DNA of 64,000 nucleotides from NCBI RefSeq assembly GCF_000424285.1, contig NZ_AUJP01000010.1, positions 1-64,000 on the forward strand, written 5' to 3'. Origin of the DNA: Butyrivibrio sp. MB2005. GTDB taxonomy: Bacteria; Bacillota; Clostridia; Lachnospirales; Lachnospiraceae. The notes under the pieces are model-generated. The model did no database searches. It had not been told where the DNA came from and worked only from the letters and a program-made list of their open reading frames with translations. Below, in pieces: positions 62,953-64,000 of this stretch; position 1 is the first letter of the stretch, and each line of letters opens with the position of its first letter. The translations under genes and the position numbers were made by a program.

Positions 62953-64000
62953 TTACTTTACAGATGCATTAGTCTGCTTTTTGATTCTTGAAATAACCTT
63001 TTTCTTTGCGCTTCCTTTCACGCCATTAACCTTAATTGTTGCTCCCTTTTTAAGCTTCTTGAAAGCCCCTTTACCGACATTAAGCTTTTTGTTGCAGCTA
63101 ATAGTAATCTTCGAGAGCTTCTTGCAGCCCTTGAATGCATTCTTTCCTACAGATTCCAATTTTGAAGTGATGGTAAGCTTTTTAATTCGTGTATTACCCT
63201 TGCAGGCATTGTCAGCTATAGCGCAGACACTGTACTCTGCGCCGTTATGTGTAACCTTTCCAAGCTTAACGCTTCCCTTTGCGGTTATAGAAGTAACCAT
63301 TACCTTCTTATCGCCAATAATCTGATAAGTGATTCCTGAATCTGAAAATGTATTTCCGGAAGATGCTGTTTTATCTGCAGTTTTATCTGCATTTTTAGTA
63401 TTGGTTTTTGTATCTTCTTTGGGACTGTCCGGTTCTGCAGGCTTCTTTTTCAGTAACCTTGCATTACGGTATATGTTGCTTTTATCAGAAGGAGGTATTG
63501 CTGTATATATCTGGTCAGAATCAGCATATTCATCATCGTTATTGTCTATTGCCATTTCTGTATACATATCTATGAACTTGGCAGTCTTTTTGGGCGAAAT
63601 AACACACGCGAAGTCACTGCCTGTATTAAGCATGGAAGTGACATCGGTGTCCTCACGGATCGTTAAACCGCTGAGATTTACACCACTTAAGGATGTACAA
63701 TTCAAGAACATACGATTCATGTCTTTTACCTTTGATGTATCAAATGCCGATAAATCCAAGTGATTTAAACGATAACATCCACTAAACATTGAACGCATAT
63801 CTTCTACATTTGATGTATCGAAATCATCCAAATACAGCCACCCGATCTGGCCTGCCCTGTAAAACATACATTCCATGGTTGTTACCTGAGAAGTATCTAC
63901 TACCTCATCATCAAAACTTATATTATCCAAAGTCCTGAATGAGGCAAACATAAAGTCACAATCAGGATTAAACTTAATCTTATCGGGGCTGTATACATAT
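62953..64000 (-). CDS. BspA-like surface protein (DUF285 and LRR), cut at window edge
   Basis: The frame stays open to the window edge, so the N-terminus is missing; an internal ATG at 63951 is not the likely start. The visible ~349 residues begin with DUF285-type 25-residue repeats (DTSQVTTMECMFYRAG, FDTSNVEDMRSMFSGC, FDTSKVKDMNRMFLNC), then a D/N-rich segment and a Thr/Lys-rich linker. They end with LRR_5 repeats (SVGKNAFKGCKKLSKITIS). This pattern is typical of large Lachnospiraceae surface proteins. Confidence 0.88.
   Translation of the reverse strand, partial: YVYSPDKIKFNPDCDFMFASFRTLDNISFDDEVVDTSQVTTMECMFYRAGQIGWLYLDDFDTSNVEDMRSMFSGCYRLNHLDLSAFDTSKVKDMNRMFLNCTSLSGVNLSGLTIREDTDVTSMLNTGSDFACVISPKKTAKFIDMYTEMAIDNNDDEYADSDQIYTAIPPSDKSNIYRNARLLKKKPAEPDSPKEDTKTNTKNADKTADKTASSGNTFSDSGITYQIIGDKKVMVTSITAKGSVKLGKVTHNGAEYSVCAIADNACKGNTRIKKLTITSKLESVGKNAFKGCKKLSKITISCNKKLNVGKGAFKKLKKGATIKVNGVKGSAKKKVISRIKKQTNASVK

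Overview
The window looks like a chromosomal segment of a low-to-mid-GC Gram-positive anaerobe of the Lachnospiraceae, most like Butyrivibrio or Pseudobutyrivibrio. The reasons are GGAGG-type ribosome binding sites, many BspA-like leucine-rich-repeat surface proteins, class B sortases, lipobox lipoproteins, a 12-TM LuxR-type regulator and Rpn/PD-(D/E)XK-like proteins. There is no rRNA gene, so the genus is inference. I see no tRNA, rRNA, CRISPR array, insertion sequence or prophage.

Layout. 0.3-11.9 kb: purC, an ABC-F ATPase, an orphan 660-residue coiled-coil protein, a sugar-type MFS transporter, a PHP phosphoesterase, a diguanylate cyclase, a HAD phosphatase and a nuclease-like gene, followed by partial duplicates of those last two genes. 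12-25.8 kb: one long leftward exopolysaccharide operon. Its promoter-proximal half carries CpsC, class B sortase, LCP ligase, a sortase-substrate-like wall protein, CpsB phosphatase, CpsD tyrosine kinase and an Alg14/Alg13-type transferase pair. Its distal half is AT-rich and carries two GT4 enzymes, a GT2 enzyme, a Wzy-like polymerase, an acyltransferase, a pyruvyltransferase and a Wzx-like flippase. 26-31.8 kb: GH95 fucosidase, a PyrE-like phosphoribosyltransferase, an Rpn-family nuclease and an exported LRR protein.

32-40.4 kb is a leftward cluster: a chorismate mutase fused to a DUF815 AAA+ ATPase, ppx, ppk and maf, then a small acidic protein, an exported Ig-like protein and a membrane LuxR regulator. 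40.6-46.9 kb: a DUF5050 protein, pyrBI behind a strong promoter, a TrpXYZ-type ABC importer and a CAP-domain lipoprotein. 47-54.5 kb: surface proteins (two transglutaminase-LRR proteins and one LRR protein) interleaved with a second class B sortase and dinB. 54.6-64 kb: PhoH2, a soluble receptor-like coiled-coil protein, a Sel1-like protein, a CPBP protease, a chemoreceptor with a small partner gene, an FN3 protein and a BspA protein cut by the window edge.

How the genes fit together. The exopolysaccharide operon has the regulatory module (CpsBCD), assembly (Wzx/Wzy), decoration (pyruvate, acyl) and wall-attachment genes, but no priming sugar-phosphate transferase. The ppk/ppx pair can make and degrade polyphosphate. 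The most unusual single gene is the chorismate mutase-DUF815 fusion, which keeps all seven expected mutase active-site residues. The most unusual DNA structure is the HAD/nuclease partial duplication at 9.7-11.8 kb.
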